Notes under the pieces: generated by a model | Database searches by the model: none | What the model saw: only the letters and a program-made list of their open reading frames with translations | Told to the model about the DNA's origin: nothing | Shown: positions 1 through 8,721 of the stretch, in pieces | Position numbering within the stretch: the stretch's first letter is position 1 | Layout of the letters: every line of letters begins with the position of its first letter | Source: an uncultured Bacilli bacterium | Lineage (GTDB): Bacteria; Bacillota_I; Bacilli_A; RF39; UBA660 | Length of the DNA: 49,839 bases | Direction: 5' to 3' | Assembly: GCA_934168245.1 (NCBI GenBank) | Contig: CAKPMY010000010.1 | Location: 1-49,839 of the forward strand | Program-made: the position numbers and the translations under genes

Positions 1-1325
1 CAGCTGGTAATACGGGTACTTGTAATTCTGGTAGTTTTAAAGTAGATACTACTAAACCAATTAATACAATTAACAATCAATATGAAAATAAATGGATTAA
101 TAAGGATTACAAAATAAAGATAACATTTAATGAGTCAACGTCTGGAATTGGCTATGTAGAGTATAGATATCCTAATTCAACTGGTGATGAAGCCACATGG
201 CATAAATATGCGAGTTCTTCTAAGAATCCTGGAGATACATCAGCATTTGAAACAACAACTTTTTCAAAAGAGAGATCAGAATATGTTCAGTTTAGATCTT
301 GTGATAAGGCAGGAAACTGTTCTGATATTTCACAAAGTATGGTAAAAATAGATAAAACGGCTCCTACTTGTAAAGTTACTAGAAGTATAGCGGAACCTGA
401 TGGAAATAATAATTGGTATAAGAGTAAAGTTGGTATTACGCTAACTACTACTAATGTTGCTGGTACTGGCGATAGGGCGGTTTCTAGTAATTTATCTTAC
501 GATGTTAAGACTTCTAATTCAGCATCATATGCGGGTACTACTACTGCTACACAAGGCGATACTGCTGGTGTAACTTGGTATGGCTTTGTAAAAGATGAAG
601 CGGGTAATACTAGTACTTGTAATTCTGGCAGTTTCAAAGTAGATACAACTAAGCCAGTTATTAACTTTACTCTTTCAGGTGAAACTGCTGTTGTTAAATG
701 TAGGGATGCTCTTAGTGGGTTAGCAACGGCTGATGGAAAGACACAAAGTTTAACTGGAAAATCCAATATAACTGTTAGTTATAGTTGTACTGATAAGGCT
801 GGTAATGTTTCTAATGAATCACATGTATATAGATATAGTTCTTGTAAATCTACGATTAATACGTGTGAATATGGATGTGATCCTTGGCAGGATTGTTATA
901 CAGGTTCTCCTAATGAATGTGTTGGTGGTTATGAAAACTGTAATTGCAGTAATTGCCATACAGGGTCTCCAAATCAATGTGTTCCAGGATATAGTGATGA
1001 TCATAGATATTGTGAGGAGTATAATCAAGTTTGGCCTAGTTGTGGTTTAAGTACTAAGTCAGCATGTGAAAAAAAGACAGGTTGTGCATGGAGAGGTACT
1101 ACTAGTGGTGCTTGTAGAGCAGTTTCTAAAGTTAATGGTACTTGCAAAAGATATAGACAAATACCAAATAGTTGTGCAAGTACAAAAAACACCTGTCAAT
1201 ATGGTTGTGATAGTTGTTGGAATAAGTGTAAGTCTACAAAGAATACTTGTCAGGGAGGACATGATTGTAGTTCTTGCTATTATGGTAGTCCAACTACATG
1301 TGTTGGTGGCTTTATGTTAAATTAG
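1..1325 (+). CDS. Large repeat-containing, Cys-rich surface protein (5' truncated)
   Basis: The frame is open from position 3 with no start before the window edge, so this is the C-terminal part (about 440 residues) of a larger protein. It contains Ig-like repeats: a unit ending GSFKVDTTKP occurs at 3-57 and again at 600-656 with nearly the same DNA, and each repeat has a DKAGN/DEAGN signature typical of bacterial extracellular Ig-like modules. The last ~160 residues are very different, with about 24 cysteines and internal repeats (STxNTCxYGCD; CYTGSPNECVGGY, CHTGSPNQCVPGY, CYYGSPTTCVGGF). There is no LPXTG or membrane segment at the C-terminus. An extracellular adhesin-like role is inferred. 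A terminator hairpin follows immediately. Confidence 0.8.
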   Translation, partial: AGNTGTCNSGSFKVDTTKPINTINNQYENKWINKDYKIKITFNESTSGIGYVEYRYPNSTGDEATWHKYASSSKNPGDTSAFETTTFSKERSEYVQFRSCDKAGNCSDISQSMVKIDKTAPTCKVTRSIAEPDGNNNWYKSKVGITLTTTNVAGTGDRAVSSNLSYDVKTSNSASYAGTTTATQGDTAGVTWYGFVKDEAGNTSTCNSGSFKVDTTKPVINFTLSGETAVVKCRDALSGLATADGKTQSLTGKSNITVSYSCTDKAGNVSNESHVYRYSSCKSTINTCEYGCDPWQDCYTGSPNECVGGYENCNCSNCHTGSPNQCVPGYSDDHRYCEEYNQVWPSCGLSTKSACEKKTGCAWRGTTSGACRAVSKVNGTCKRYRQIPNSCASTKNTCQYGCDSCWNKCKSTKNTCQGGHDCSSCYYGSPTTCVGGFMLN

Positions 1326-1359
1326 AAATTGTAGGAGGATAGTTTTCTTCCTACAATTT
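1326..1359 (+). terminator. Intrinsic terminator after the surface protein
   Basis: A perfect 11-bp stem (AAATTGTAGGA / TCCTACAATTT) begins one base after the stop codon and is followed by an AT-rich tail. Confidence 0.7.
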
Positions 1360-1392
1360 AATAGTATTTTAGATATTGATAGAGGTGAGCCT

Positions 1393-2673
1393 ATGTTAAA
1401 GAAAAGTAGAATAGTTATTTTTTTATCCGTAGTGATTGCATGTGTTTTGTTTATTAGTGCTGGAAGTATACTTTCTGTATCTAAAGAAAATAAGGATAAA
1501 GATAAGAAAAATTTAGTTAAGGACTTTAATATTAATGCAGATTCTGTTTATAAAGTTGGTGATAACCTGTTAGTTAGAAAAGGCCAAAAGTATGGATATT
1601 ATGACTTAAATGGACAGAGTATTATAAGTATGAAATATTCTTTTGAACTTGATAATGTACTTGATAACGTTGATACTATGGATAATTTGTTTGTAGTTAG
1701 TGATGATGGAATTAAGTATGGTGTTATTGATGAAAAGGAAAATGTAATTATACCAAAACAATATATTGCTGTAAAAATAATTTCTAGTAATTGTTTTTTA
1801 GTTGAGGATGAAGAGTTGACTTGGTCTGTTATTAATGAGAAGAATAAGAAACTTATTACAAATTCTTATTATGATGTAAAAGTTATAAGAAATTATGGAG
1901 CGATTCTTACTACAAATGGAAAAACAGACATAATTGATTCTAATGGTAAAATTATTTCTAAAAGTAGTTATCCTTTTATTGTTAATTATTATGAACAATT
2001 CATTCAAGCCCCTGTTGTAGTTGGGTGTAGTGATACTTGTGATATTTTTGTATTTAATAATAAAAAAATAAAAATTATCGAAAAAGTTTCAAATGAGTAT
2101 TTTATTAATGACAATTATATTTATTATTCTAGTAATGGTGATTCTTATAATTCTTATGATATAAAAAATGATAAAACAAAGAATAATGTAGAGGTTAATC
2201 CTTCGATTAATGGCATGTCATTAACTTCAAATAGTGGTTTAATAGGCTATAAGTCCGTTGATGGTAAAGTCGTTATTGATGAAAAATATCAAAAAGATTA
2301 TTCTTCTAACTTTACTAAGTACGGAGTTGCTGTTGTAGGTGTTAATGGTTTACAGGGAGTAATTGATAAGAACGGTAAGGAAATATTACCTTGTTTATAT
2401 GAAAAAATTATAGTTTTTAGTGATAAATTATTTGGAGTACTTTATGATGGTAATTATTATTTGGTTGATGATACTGGTAGTATAGTATTTGATAATATAG
2501 TATTGGATGATAATATTGAGAGTATGATAGTTGTTAAGAATAGTGATAAATGTGGAGTTGTTGATAATTATGGTAAAATGTTATTTGATTTGAAGTACAT
2601 GGATTGTAATATATATAGTGATTTAGTTATTTTAAAAGAAAGTGATAATAATTGGTTTATTTCACATTTATAG
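1393..2673 (+). CDS. WG-repeat membrane-anchored protein
   Basis: This 426-residue protein has one N-terminal hydrophobic segment (about residues 7-28) that acts as an uncleaved anchor or signal peptide. The rest consists of WG-type repeats, for example KYGYYDLNGQSII (about 67), KYGVIDEKENVIIP (about 109), LQGVIDKNGKEILP and KCGVVDNYGKMLFD. Such repeats form beta-propeller-like or solenoid domains in extracellular Bacillota proteins; no enzymatic activity is evident. The start has a GAGGTGAG ribosome site 5 nt upstream. It lies between two terminators, so it is probably its own transcription unit. Function is unknown beyond being an exported repeat protein. Confidence 0.8.
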   Translation: MLKKSRIVIFLSVVIACVLFISAGSILSVSKENKDKDKKNLVKDFNINADSVYKVGDNLLVRKGQKYGYYDLNGQSIISMKYSFELDNVLDNVDTMDNLFVVSDDGIKYGVIDEKENVIIPKQYIAVKIISSNCFLVEDEELTWSVINEKNKKLITNSYYDVKVIRNYGAILTTNGKTDIIDSNGKIISKSSYPFIVNYYEQFIQAPVVVGCSDTCDIFVFNNKKIKIIEKVSNEYFINDNYIYYSSNGDSYNSYDIKNDKTKNNVEVNPSINGMSLTSNSGLIGYKSVDGKVVIDEKYQKDYSSNFTKYGVAVVGVNGLQGVIDKNGKEILPCLYEKIIVFSDKLFGVLYDGNYYLVDDTGSIVFDNIVLDDNIESMIVVKNSDKCGVVDNYGKMLFDLKYMDCNIYSDLVILKESDNNWFISHL

Positions 2674-2679
2674 AAACAT

Positions 2680-2705
2680 AAGGAAACAATTAAGTTTCCT
2701 TTTTT
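2680..2705 (+). terminator. Intrinsic terminator of the WG-repeat gene
   Basis: Stem AAGGAAAC / GTTTCCTT with loop AATTAA, followed by a T run ending at 2705. Confidence 0.8.
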
Positions 2706-2709
2706 CAGC

Positions 2710-2736
2710 AAAAAAAAGAGAACTTTTTGTTCTCTT
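2710..2736 (-). terminator. Intrinsic terminator of the pilB-like gene
   Basis: Read on the - strand: stem AAGAGAAC / GTTCTCTT with a five-base loop, then a run of seven T. The stem overlaps the stop codon of the ATPase gene. Confidence 0.8.
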
Positions 2737-4678
2737 ATAGTTTTGGTAATTGTACTGTTGCTGTTGCAAGTACTGGAGCAGTTGGTGCTTGAGGTGTTGC
2801 TTGAACTGGTGTAGGTTGTGGCTGAGGTGTTTTAGCAACGGTTTGTTGTTGTGGTATAGTTGCTTGTAATACCTTTTGAACTGGTTGTTTGGCAGCAACT
2901 GGTGCTTTGACTGGTTGTTGAACTGGAGTAGCCTGTTTAGGTTGTTGAGTTGCAGGTACTGGTGCTTGTGCAACCGGAACAGTAGGTTGAACTGTTTTTT
3001 GTACTTGTTGTGTAGGAACAACTGCAGTTGGTATTGTTTTTGTTACCGGTGCTGTTTGTTTAGCAATGGTTTCTGAGTTTACAACAGGTACTTTACTATT
3101 ATTTTTATCTATATTTACAACTTGTGCTTGCATTTGTTGTGGTGCTGGTTGAACAGGTTTTGTTGTAGCAGGTTGTGGTGTTGGATCTTGTTGTACTGGT
3201 TGTTCTACTGGCTTAGGTTGAACAGGAGCAGCAGGAGTTGGGATTACTTGAGTTGGTTTAACAGGCTCTTTTGGTGTTGGAATGGTTACCGGTTGAACAA
3301 CTGTATCATTATTTTGAACTGTTTCCTTATTGTCCTCTTTATCTTTTTCATTTTCTTTAGGTGTTTCTGGAACTGTATTTGGAGCAGTTTCATCATCGAT
3401 TGATTTTGTTAGGGAACTTCCTGTTGAAGTATCATCAGGATCACTTTCAATTTCGATAACTCTATATACTTCTTCAAAACTAGTTAGACCGGCAATACAT
3501 TTGCCTAGGGCATCTTGTAGCATTGTAATTGTTTTGTTTGTATATACCATATCACTTAATTGTTCTTTTGATAATTTTGTATCATTTAAAGCATTTCTTA
3601 TTTCTTCATCTAATTCTAGTACTTCTTGAATAGCAATACGTCCTTTATATCCTTTACGACAAGCCTTACAACCATCTGGATTAGCATCGTATACTTTTTC
3701 AATGTCACGATTCATGAACTTTTTAAATACTTTCTTTTCATATTGAGTAGTTTCTCTTTCAACTCGACATTTCATACATAACTGTTTAGCAAGTCTTTGT
3801 GAAATGATACCGGTTAGGGCAGTTGATAATAAGTAACGTTCAACATCCATATCTAGTAGACGCTCAATAGTTGATAATGAGTTATTGGTATGGATTGTAG
3901 ATAATACTAAGTGTCCTGTGATAGAGGCACGGACAGCGATTTGTGCAGTTTCAGAGTCACGAATTTCTCCGATTAGAATTACGTTCGGATCTTGACGTAA
4001 GATAGAACGTAGAGCAGCAGCAAAGGTCATACCAATTTCAGCATTAACTTGTACTTGATTCATACCTTCAATGTTCATTTCTATTGGGTCTTCAACAGTG
4101 ATAATGTTTATTTCAGGTTTATTTAATCCTTGTAATATTGAATAAACGGTTGTAGATTTACCAGAACCGGTAGCACCAGTTACTAGAATAATACCGTTAG
4201 GAACACCCATCATTCTTTTTAACTTCACTAGGTTAGTTGGATTAAAACCAAGACTGTCAATTCCTTGTAGGCTTCGTGTATAGTCTAAGATACGGATAAC
4301 GATCTTTTCACCTTCATTTAAAGGTAGGCAAGATACACGCATATCTAGGTACTTTCCACCAAATTCACCTTTTATGGCACCATCTTGTGGTAGTCTTGAT
4401 TCAGTAATATTCATATTAGCCAAGATTTTTAAACGAGTAGTTAAGTTTCTCTCATATGTCTTAGGTATATATGTATAATCCTGTAAATCACCATCGATAC
4501 GGAATCTAACCATCATGCCATCTTCCCTAGGGTCAAAATGGATATCGGATGTATTATTTTTCGATGCCGTTATAATAATATAATCGGCAATTTGGGTAAT
4601 AGGAGTACGTTCAAAATCGAATGCCACCATATTAGTTTCTGCTTTTTTAGCAGGACTTTTCTTCTGTTCTTCTACCAT
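2735..4678 (-). CDS. pilB: Type IV pilus / type II secretion assembly ATPase (PilB/GspE family) with long Pro/Gln-rich tail
   Basis: Hexameric ATPase that powers pilin polymerisation at the inner face of the membrane. The family core is complete in residues 20-410: Walker A GATGSGKST (168-176), Walker B with LIGEIRD (235-241), the His box STIHTNN (260-266) and the zinc tetracysteine C301/C304/C337/C340. The usual N1 domain is absent, as in the shorter ComGA/GspE forms. Unusually, residues about 413-647 are a low-complexity tail, first acidic/Lys, then dominated by Pro, Gln, Val, Thr and Ala, which family members normally lack. The start has a GAGGGG ribosome site. It is divergent from two pilin genes (4770, 5399), which supports a pilus or pseudopilus role. 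Membrane platform and prepilin peptidase genes are not in the window. Confidence 0.88.
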   Translation of the reverse strand: MVEEQKKSPAKKAETNMVAFDFERTPITQIADYIIITASKNNTSDIHFDPREDGMMVRFRIDGDLQDYTYIPKTYERNLTTRLKILANMNITESRLPQDGAIKGEFGGKYLDMRVSCLPLNEGEKIVIRILDYTRSLQGIDSLGFNPTNLVKLKRMMGVPNGIILVTGATGSGKSTTVYSILQGLNKPEINIITVEDPIEMNIEGMNQVQVNAEIGMTFAAALRSILRQDPNVILIGEIRDSETAQIAVRASITGHLVLSTIHTNNSLSTIERLLDMDVERYLLSTALTGIISQRLAKQLCMKCRVERETTQYEKKVFKKFMNRDIEKVYDANPDGCKACRKGYKGRIAIQEVLELDEEIRNALNDTKLSKEQLSDMVYTNKTITMLQDALGKCIAGLTSFEEVYRVIEIESDPDDTSTGSSLTKSIDDETAPNTVPETPKENEKDKEDNKETVQNNDTVVQPVTIPTPKEPVKPTQVIPTPAAPVQPKPVEQPVQQDPTPQPATTKPVQPAPQQMQAQVVNIDKNNSKVPVVNSETIAKQTAPVTKTIPTAVVPTQQVQKTVQPTVPVAQAPVPATQQPKQATPVQQPVKAPVAAKQPVQKVLQATIPQQQTVAKTPQPQPTPVQATPQAPTAPVLATATVQLPKL

Positions 4679-4730
4679 TATTTCAACCCCTCTTTTTGTT
4701 TACTTTACGTATGGTATTTTACTATATTTT

Positions 4731-4759
4731 ATTATATAATAGATTTAGAAGAATAGCAA
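4731..4759. promoter_or_regulatory. Overlapping divergent promoters between pilB and the pilin genes
   Basis: The 12-bp palindrome TATTATATAATA (4731-4742, shifted by one on the left) contains a -10 hexamer for both strands: TATAAT at 4735-4740 on + and TATAAT read at 4736-4731 on -. The - promoter has a -35 TTGCTA (complement of 4754-4759) at 17-bp spacing. Because the two -10 boxes overlap, only one polymerase could open the site at a time. Confidence 0.55.
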
Positions 4760-4769
4760 GGAGTAGTGA

Positions 4770-5399
4770 ATGAAAATGTCAAAATTAAAAAATAATAAGG
4801 GTTTTGTTTTGGTTGAAACGTTGGTAGCAGCGGTATTTGTTATGGCAGTTTTTTCAGTAATTTACGTGAATTTCTATCCGATTATGGCAGAGTATGAGCG
4901 CAGAGAGGCTTATGATGATGTTGACAGTAAATATTCAACTTATTGGATAAAAAAAATTATTCAGAGTGGTAGTGTTTCTTTTGATGGGACCATTGCTTCG
5001 GATATAGCCAATAATAAGTATCATAGGTTTCAATGCGATGATATTGCGGCAGATGATGCGACAGCAAGAAAGTATTGTACAGATTTATTTGGGGCTTTTG
5101 AGGTAAGCAAAGATAATGCTGGTAAACTTAACGTTTATATAACTAGTTATAAATTAGGAAATAGAGCAGATATGACAGATAAGAATAATTTTAAGGGAGT
5201 AGTAGAAGAGAATGCTGCTGGAGAGTTTACCTCTGGTTTTCAAGACTATGTTAGTTTCTTGCCAACATATTCAAAGGTATCCTCATTAAATGGGGCATGT
5301 TATAGAGTGTTAGTTGAATTTCATCATACAAGAAACGATAATGACTATTGGACTTATTCTAATTTAGAAGTAATAAAAGGAAATGAGAGGTGCTGGTAA
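4770..5399 (+). CDS. Prepilin-like protein (type IV pilin / pseudopilin)
   Basis: The 209-residue protein starts with a short basic leader and a class III prepilin site: KG|FVLVETLVAA, with Glu at mature position 5, then a hydrophobic helix of about 20 residues. A prepilin peptidase would cut after Gly and the helix would pack in the filament core. The globular region has scattered Cys (for instance near the C-terminus, RCW). The start at 4770 is fixed by AAGGAG six bases upstream; the next ATG (4776) is too far. It is translationally coupled to the next pilin gene (TAATG overlap). Confidence 0.8.
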   Translation: MKMSKLKNNKGFVLVETLVAAVFVMAVFSVIYVNFYPIMAEYERREAYDDVDSKYSTYWIKKIIQSGSVSFDGTIASDIANNKYHRFQCDDIAADDATARKYCTDLFGAFEVSKDNAGKLNVYITSYKLGNRADMTDKNNFKGVVEENAAGEFTSGFQDYVSFLPTYSKVSSLNGACYRVLVEFHHTRNDNDYWTYSNLEVIKGNERCW

Positions 5400-6004
5400 T
5401 GAAAAAACTTAATAATAAAGGACTTACTACTATTGAACTTCTAATTTCATTTGTTTTACTTGCTATTATTGTGTCATCTTTATATGGAACGGTAGAAAAT
5501 TATAAGAATAAACAAAATATAGAGGAATATAAAAATAAAATATTTACGTATAAGAATCTTTTAACAAAAGAAATACAAAGTGATTTAATAAAAAAAGGAT
5601 TAATTGATGTAAAGATAGAAAGTACACCGATGAATGGAGCTACTCCAGAAAAGTATAAAGTAACATTTTATTATAAAGATGGATCGACATCAATATTAGA
5701 GACAAGTAGAGTAGTTGCTGATGATTATGGAGCATCAGAAACTGTCACAACTGGGTGTCCGTCTGGTAGAAACGATAAATTTATGATTAGTTATGGAACT
5801 GAGGGAAATATGTATGATTATCCTTTACCAGATCTAGGAGAAGGAAAAAATGATGAGGAATGTACGATAAAAGATTTAAGAATATCATCAATTACTATTA
5901 GTAGTACTAATAATATATTAACAATACTTATTAATTTTTATCATCCAGACTTTGGAAATAAATATGGTATAAATATTATTACTCCAATTAATTTTAACAG
6001 ATAA
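5399..6004 (+). CDS. Prepilin-like protein (minor pilin / pseudopilin)
   Basis: A 201-residue protein with the prepilin motif NNKG|LTTIELLISFVLLAII: cleavage after Gly, Glu at +5, then a hydrophobic helix. The ATG at 5399 overlaps the upstream stop in TAATG and has GAGAGG eight bases before it. A GTG at 5390 in the same frame would place the ribosome site on the start codon, so it is rejected. The pair probably forms a pilus or pseudopilus with the divergent PilB-like motor. The 3' end overlaps the convergent ylbJ-like gene by 11 bp. Confidence 0.78.
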   Translation: MKKLNNKGLTTIELLISFVLLAIIVSSLYGTVENYKNKQNIEEYKNKIFTYKNLLTKEIQSDLIKKGLIDVKIESTPMNGATPEKYKVTFYYKDGSTSILETSRVVADDYGASETVTTGCPSGRNDKFMISYGTEGNMYDYPLPDLGEGKNDEECTIKDLRISSITISSTNNILTILINFYHPDFGNKYGINIITPINFNR

Positions 6005-6884
6005 AATATAATAAGAAGAAAAGAAGAGTTGCGATAATAATTTGGATAAGTCTTCCAAAGATAAAATATTTATATTTAAGAGAAGTATTAGAAATAATAC
6101 TTTTTATTTGGATATGAATAGATAGACTTCCAAAAGAGAAGAAGATTATAATTAGAAGGGCTTTTAGTAGTTCATTTGATAATAAAGAGATAGAGAATAG
6201 ACCTTTAGTCAGATCAAAGATACCATTTAGTAGGACATGGGATAAGACTGATAGAGTTAAATATTTGTTTATAATAACAGTTATTAAATAGAAGAATATA
6301 GAAGTACCATATATTATTAAGATTACTTTTAGGGAATCTAGGATGGCTTTAGATAAGGAAGAAGAAAAGTCTTTGGATGAGGAGTTAGTTATGGCAATAA
6401 CTTCTTTTTTGTGTGGTTTAAGTAGGAGAGCAATAATTAGATTACTGATGATGAGGCAGATGAGAATCTTTATAGCAAGATTTTTATTGAGCAGGATTGT
6501 TACGGTATTTAGAACAAACATAGGATTAGGAAAATGAGTAAAACTTAAAAGATAATTAGCAGTTTTAGTAGAAATGACTCCTTTTTCTAGTAGCTCTTTT
6601 GTATATTTAGAACCTGATGGAATACCTGACAAGATACTCATTATAGTTACATAGGGAATACTACCGTTTAATTTTAATTTATTATTAATTAATTCTATTA
6701 AGCCTTGATCTATTAGGATAGTTGATAACATAAAGAAGATAAAGTTGGTCGGAAAAAGTTTTGTTATAAAGAGATTGGTGTAGTCTAAAATACTTTTAAT
6801 GACAAGGGATGAGTTGATAGTATAGAGTATTAAGAGTGTTAATAGAAAAGTAATAATAATAATTCTTTGATAATTTTTTTTCAT
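5994..6884 (-). CDS. ylbJ: YlbJ-like integral membrane protein (nucleoside-recognition/Gate family)
   Basis: A 296-residue protein, almost entirely transmembrane helices. The stretch LFPTNFIFFMLSTILIDQG, then SGIPSGSK, then SFTHFPNPMF matches the YlbJ/Gate pattern (family: LFPF, SGYPSGAK, SFTNxSNPLF). YlbJ is a sporulation-associated membrane protein in Bacillus, and its neighbour there, as here, is ylbL. The protein is shorter than Bacillus YlbJ (about 400). The ATG at 6884 has GGAGA just upstream. A longer frame reaches 6965 but would run through the divergent promoter and start of ylbL, so it is rejected. Its transported substrate is unknown. Confidence 0.7.
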   Translation of the reverse strand: MKKNYQRIIIITFLLTLLILYTINSSLVIKSILDYTNLFITKLFPTNFIFFMLSTILIDQGLIELINNKLKLNGSIPYVTIMSILSGIPSGSKYTKELLEKGVISTKTANYLLSFTHFPNPMFVLNTVTILLNKNLAIKILICLIISNLIIALLLKPHKKEVIAITNSSSKDFSSSLSKAILDSLKVILIIYGTSIFFYLITVIINKYLTLSVLSHVLLNGIFDLTKGLFSISLLSNELLKALLIIIFFSFGSLSIHIQIKSIISNTSLKYKYFIFGRLIQIIIATLLFFLLYFIC

Positions 6885-6908
6885 ATTTCTCCATTTCTTT
6901 GTTATAAT
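6880..6908 (+). promoter_or_regulatory. Promoter of the ylbL-like gene
   Basis: TTCATA (6880-6885), 17-bp spacer, TATAAT (6903-6908). The predicted transcript would start about 6915, at the ribosome binding site itself (AAGGTGAT, 6914-6921), giving a leader of about 10 nt. Confidence 0.6.
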
Positions 6909-6924
6909 TAAACAAGGTGATATG

Positions 6925-7941
6925 ATGACTAAAAGATTTTTTAAGGGAGTAAAAGAATTTGTCAAGGAAGAGTATAAATTCCTTATATTTTTATTACTTA
7001 GTGTTATTTTATTCTTGTTCCCAGTTAATTATTATATTATTGTTGGGGGAGATATTAGTGATATTGATGAGAGAGTTATAGTTAGTGATTCTTATAATAG
7101 TAAGGGAAGTTTCAATATATCTTATGTTTCGGAATTAAAAGGTAGACTTGGACCTTATTTACTTAGTTATATTATTCCAGATTGGGAAAGAGAAAGTGCT
7201 AATGATTATAAATATGTAGATGAAGAGACTATTCAAGATATTGAGGTTAGAAATAGACTTGATTTGGCTAGTACTAATGGTAATGCTATTAAATGGGCTT
7301 ATGAGTTAGCAAATAAGGAATATAAAGTTATAGATACTAAGGTTTATGTTATATCTGTTAGTGATGAGTATGAAAGTGCACTAAAGATAGGAGATAGGAT
7401 TGTTAAGTTTGATGATAAGGAAATAGAAAATGTTAATGATGCTAGAGAGTATTTAGGAATAATTGAGAAGAGTGAAATTACGGTTACAGTTATTAGGAAT
7501 AATAAGGAAGTTAGTATAAATACTAAAGTTTATTCAAAAGATGATAAGAAATTAATTGGGGTTTATTTACAAGAAGTTAGTGAATATGAGACTGAGCCAG
7601 AAGTTGAGATTAAGTTTAAGAGTAGAGAGTCCGGACCTTCGGCTGGATTAATTACAACTTTATCTATATATGATAAGTTGACTGAGGAGGATTTAACTAA
7701 AGGATTAAAGATTGCTGGTACAGGTACGATTGAAGTGGATGGTACGATTGGCGAGATTGGCGGGGTTAAATATAAGTTGGCTGGTGCAGTTAAAAATAAG
7801 GCTGATGTGTTTTTAGTACCTAATGGAGATAATTATGAAGAGTGTGTTAAGTTAAAGAAAGAGAATAAGTATAAGATTAAAATTATAGGAGTTTCAACAA
7901 TAGAAGAAGCAATAGAAAAATTAGAAAAGTTGGAGGTTTGA
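6925..7941 (+). CDS. ylbL: Membrane-anchored PDZ-Lon (S16) serine protease, YlbL/SepM family
   Basis: The order of parts is one N-terminal membrane segment (about 19-37), a PDZ domain (about 138-205) and a C-terminal Lon-type protease domain. The catalytic Ser-Lys dyad is visible: ESGPSAGL (Ser239) and IGGVKYKLAGA (Lys284). Family members cut membrane-proximal substrates outside the cell: SepM processes a competence pheromone in streptococci, and YlbL acts in DNA-damage checkpoint recovery in Bacillus. Two adjacent ATGs exist; the second (6925) has AAGGTG at the better 5-nt spacing. It shares its divergent control region with ylbJ, as in Bacillus synteny, and is coupled to the next gene. Confidence 0.87.
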   Translation: MTKRFFKGVKEFVKEEYKFLIFLLLSVILFLFPVNYYIIVGGDISDIDERVIVSDSYNSKGSFNISYVSELKGRLGPYLLSYIIPDWERESANDYKYVDEETIQDIEVRNRLDLASTNGNAIKWAYELANKEYKVIDTKVYVISVSDEYESALKIGDRIVKFDDKEIENVNDAREYLGIIEKSEITVTVIRNNKEVSINTKVYSKDDKKLIGVYLQEVSEYETEPEVEIKFKSRESGPSAGLITTLSIYDKLTEEDLTKGLKIAGTGTIEVDGTIGEIGGVKYKLAGAVKNKADVFLVPNGDNYEECVKLKKENKYKIKIIGVSTIEEAIEKLEKLEV

Positions 7942-7946
7942 TTAGA

Positions 7947-8489
7947 ATGATAATTGGAATAGATATAGATAATACTATTTGTTCAACAGATGAGATTATT
8001 GATATAAAGATTGATAAATATATAAAAGAAAAGGGAATGAGTAGAGATGAGTTCTTTAGTGATAGTAAATATATGGATGAGTTTTATGAAGAAAAAATAC
8101 TAGAAATTATTGCTGAAGATCCAGTAAAGGATGATTTTTTGGATGTTTTAAATAGACTTAGAGTTAATAATGAGATAATTATAGTTACGGCTCGCAATGA
8201 GAAGTTTGTTAAGGGTTTTCAGAATATGCGAAGGGCTACTAAAGAATGGTTAGAGAAAAATAGTATTTATTATGATAAGTATTTTGATGATGCTTATAAA
8301 GAAGGAAAAGTTAAAGTATGTAAGGATGAGAATATTGATATTATTATAGATGATGATATTAATAACTATTTGGCTTTTAAGGAACATGGAGTTAATACGT
8401 TACTTTTTGATGATAAGGGTAAATATTTAGATATAGTTGATAGAGTTGGATCTTGGAAGGAAGTAGAGGAAATATTATTAAGTGATTAA
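7947..8489 (+). CDS. HAD-superfamily 5'-nucleotidase-like phosphatase
   Basis: A 180-residue protein opening with the HAD motif I IGIDIDNTI (Asp6, Asp8), motif II IIVTAR (Thr/Ser region) and a late acidic motif IIIDDDINN. This pattern fits the NT5C-type deoxyribonucleotidase / YqfW-like group, which dephosphorylate small phosphorylated substrates. The true substrate cannot be told from sequence. The ATG at 7947 uses GGAGG (7932-7936); a TTG at 7938 is only one base from it. It forms an operon with ylbL and ends in a strong terminator. Confidence 0.75.
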   Translation: MIIGIDIDNTICSTDEIIDIKIDKYIKEKGMSRDEFFSDSKYMDEFYEEKILEIIAEDPVKDDFLDVLNRLRVNNEIIIVTARNEKFVKGFQNMRRATKEWLEKNSIYYDKYFDDAYKEGKVKVCKDENIDIIIDDDINNYLAFKEHGVNTLLFDDKGKYLDIVDRVGSWKEVEEILLSD

Positions 8490-8514
8490 TTGCAGGAGCG
8501 ATTAATCTTTTTTT
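8484..8514 (+). terminator. Intrinsic terminator after the nucleotidase
   Basis: A 10-bp stem GATTAATTGC / GCGATTAATC with one wobble pair and loop AGGA, then TTTTTTT. The stop codon is inside the stem. Confidence 0.85.
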
Positions 8515-8695
8515 CACATATTTTCACATAAAGTTCCAATAATTCGACAACAATTAAGTGTTATTATAGAGATGTAGAAAGGAGGAATTAGTATAAGTTT
8601 AGATATTTAGAAAAATGCAAATTAATGTTAGACTACTTTACTTTATATATATAAGGAGGGTTGCTTATTAGATTATAGAATAATTTAGAAAATAG

Positions 8696-8704
8696 TGTTA
8701 TACT
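8696..8704 (+). promoter_or_regulatory. Extended -10 promoter of the cssRS-like operon
   Basis: TG-T-TATACT at 8696-8704 with no good -35. The start of transcription would be about 8711, within the GGTGGTGAT ribosome site. The 200 bases before it hold no credible gene, only two purine-rich ribosome-site-like boxes (about 8578 and 8654) without an ORF behind them. Confidence 0.5.
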
Positions 8705-8721
8705 ATTGGTGGTGATATGAT

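Noticed and set aside
497..766. An 89-codon - strand ORF at the start of the window.
   Set aside because: It is the mirror of the Ig-like repeats of the surface protein.
2876..3629. Long + strand frames opposite the pilB-like tail.
   Set aside because: They are mirror frames of the Pro/Gln repeat and have no ribosome sites; the - strand reading is continuous with a known ATPase.
6343..6537. A 64-codon + strand ORF.
   Set aside because: It lies wholly inside the ylbJ-like gene on the other strand and has no ribosome site.
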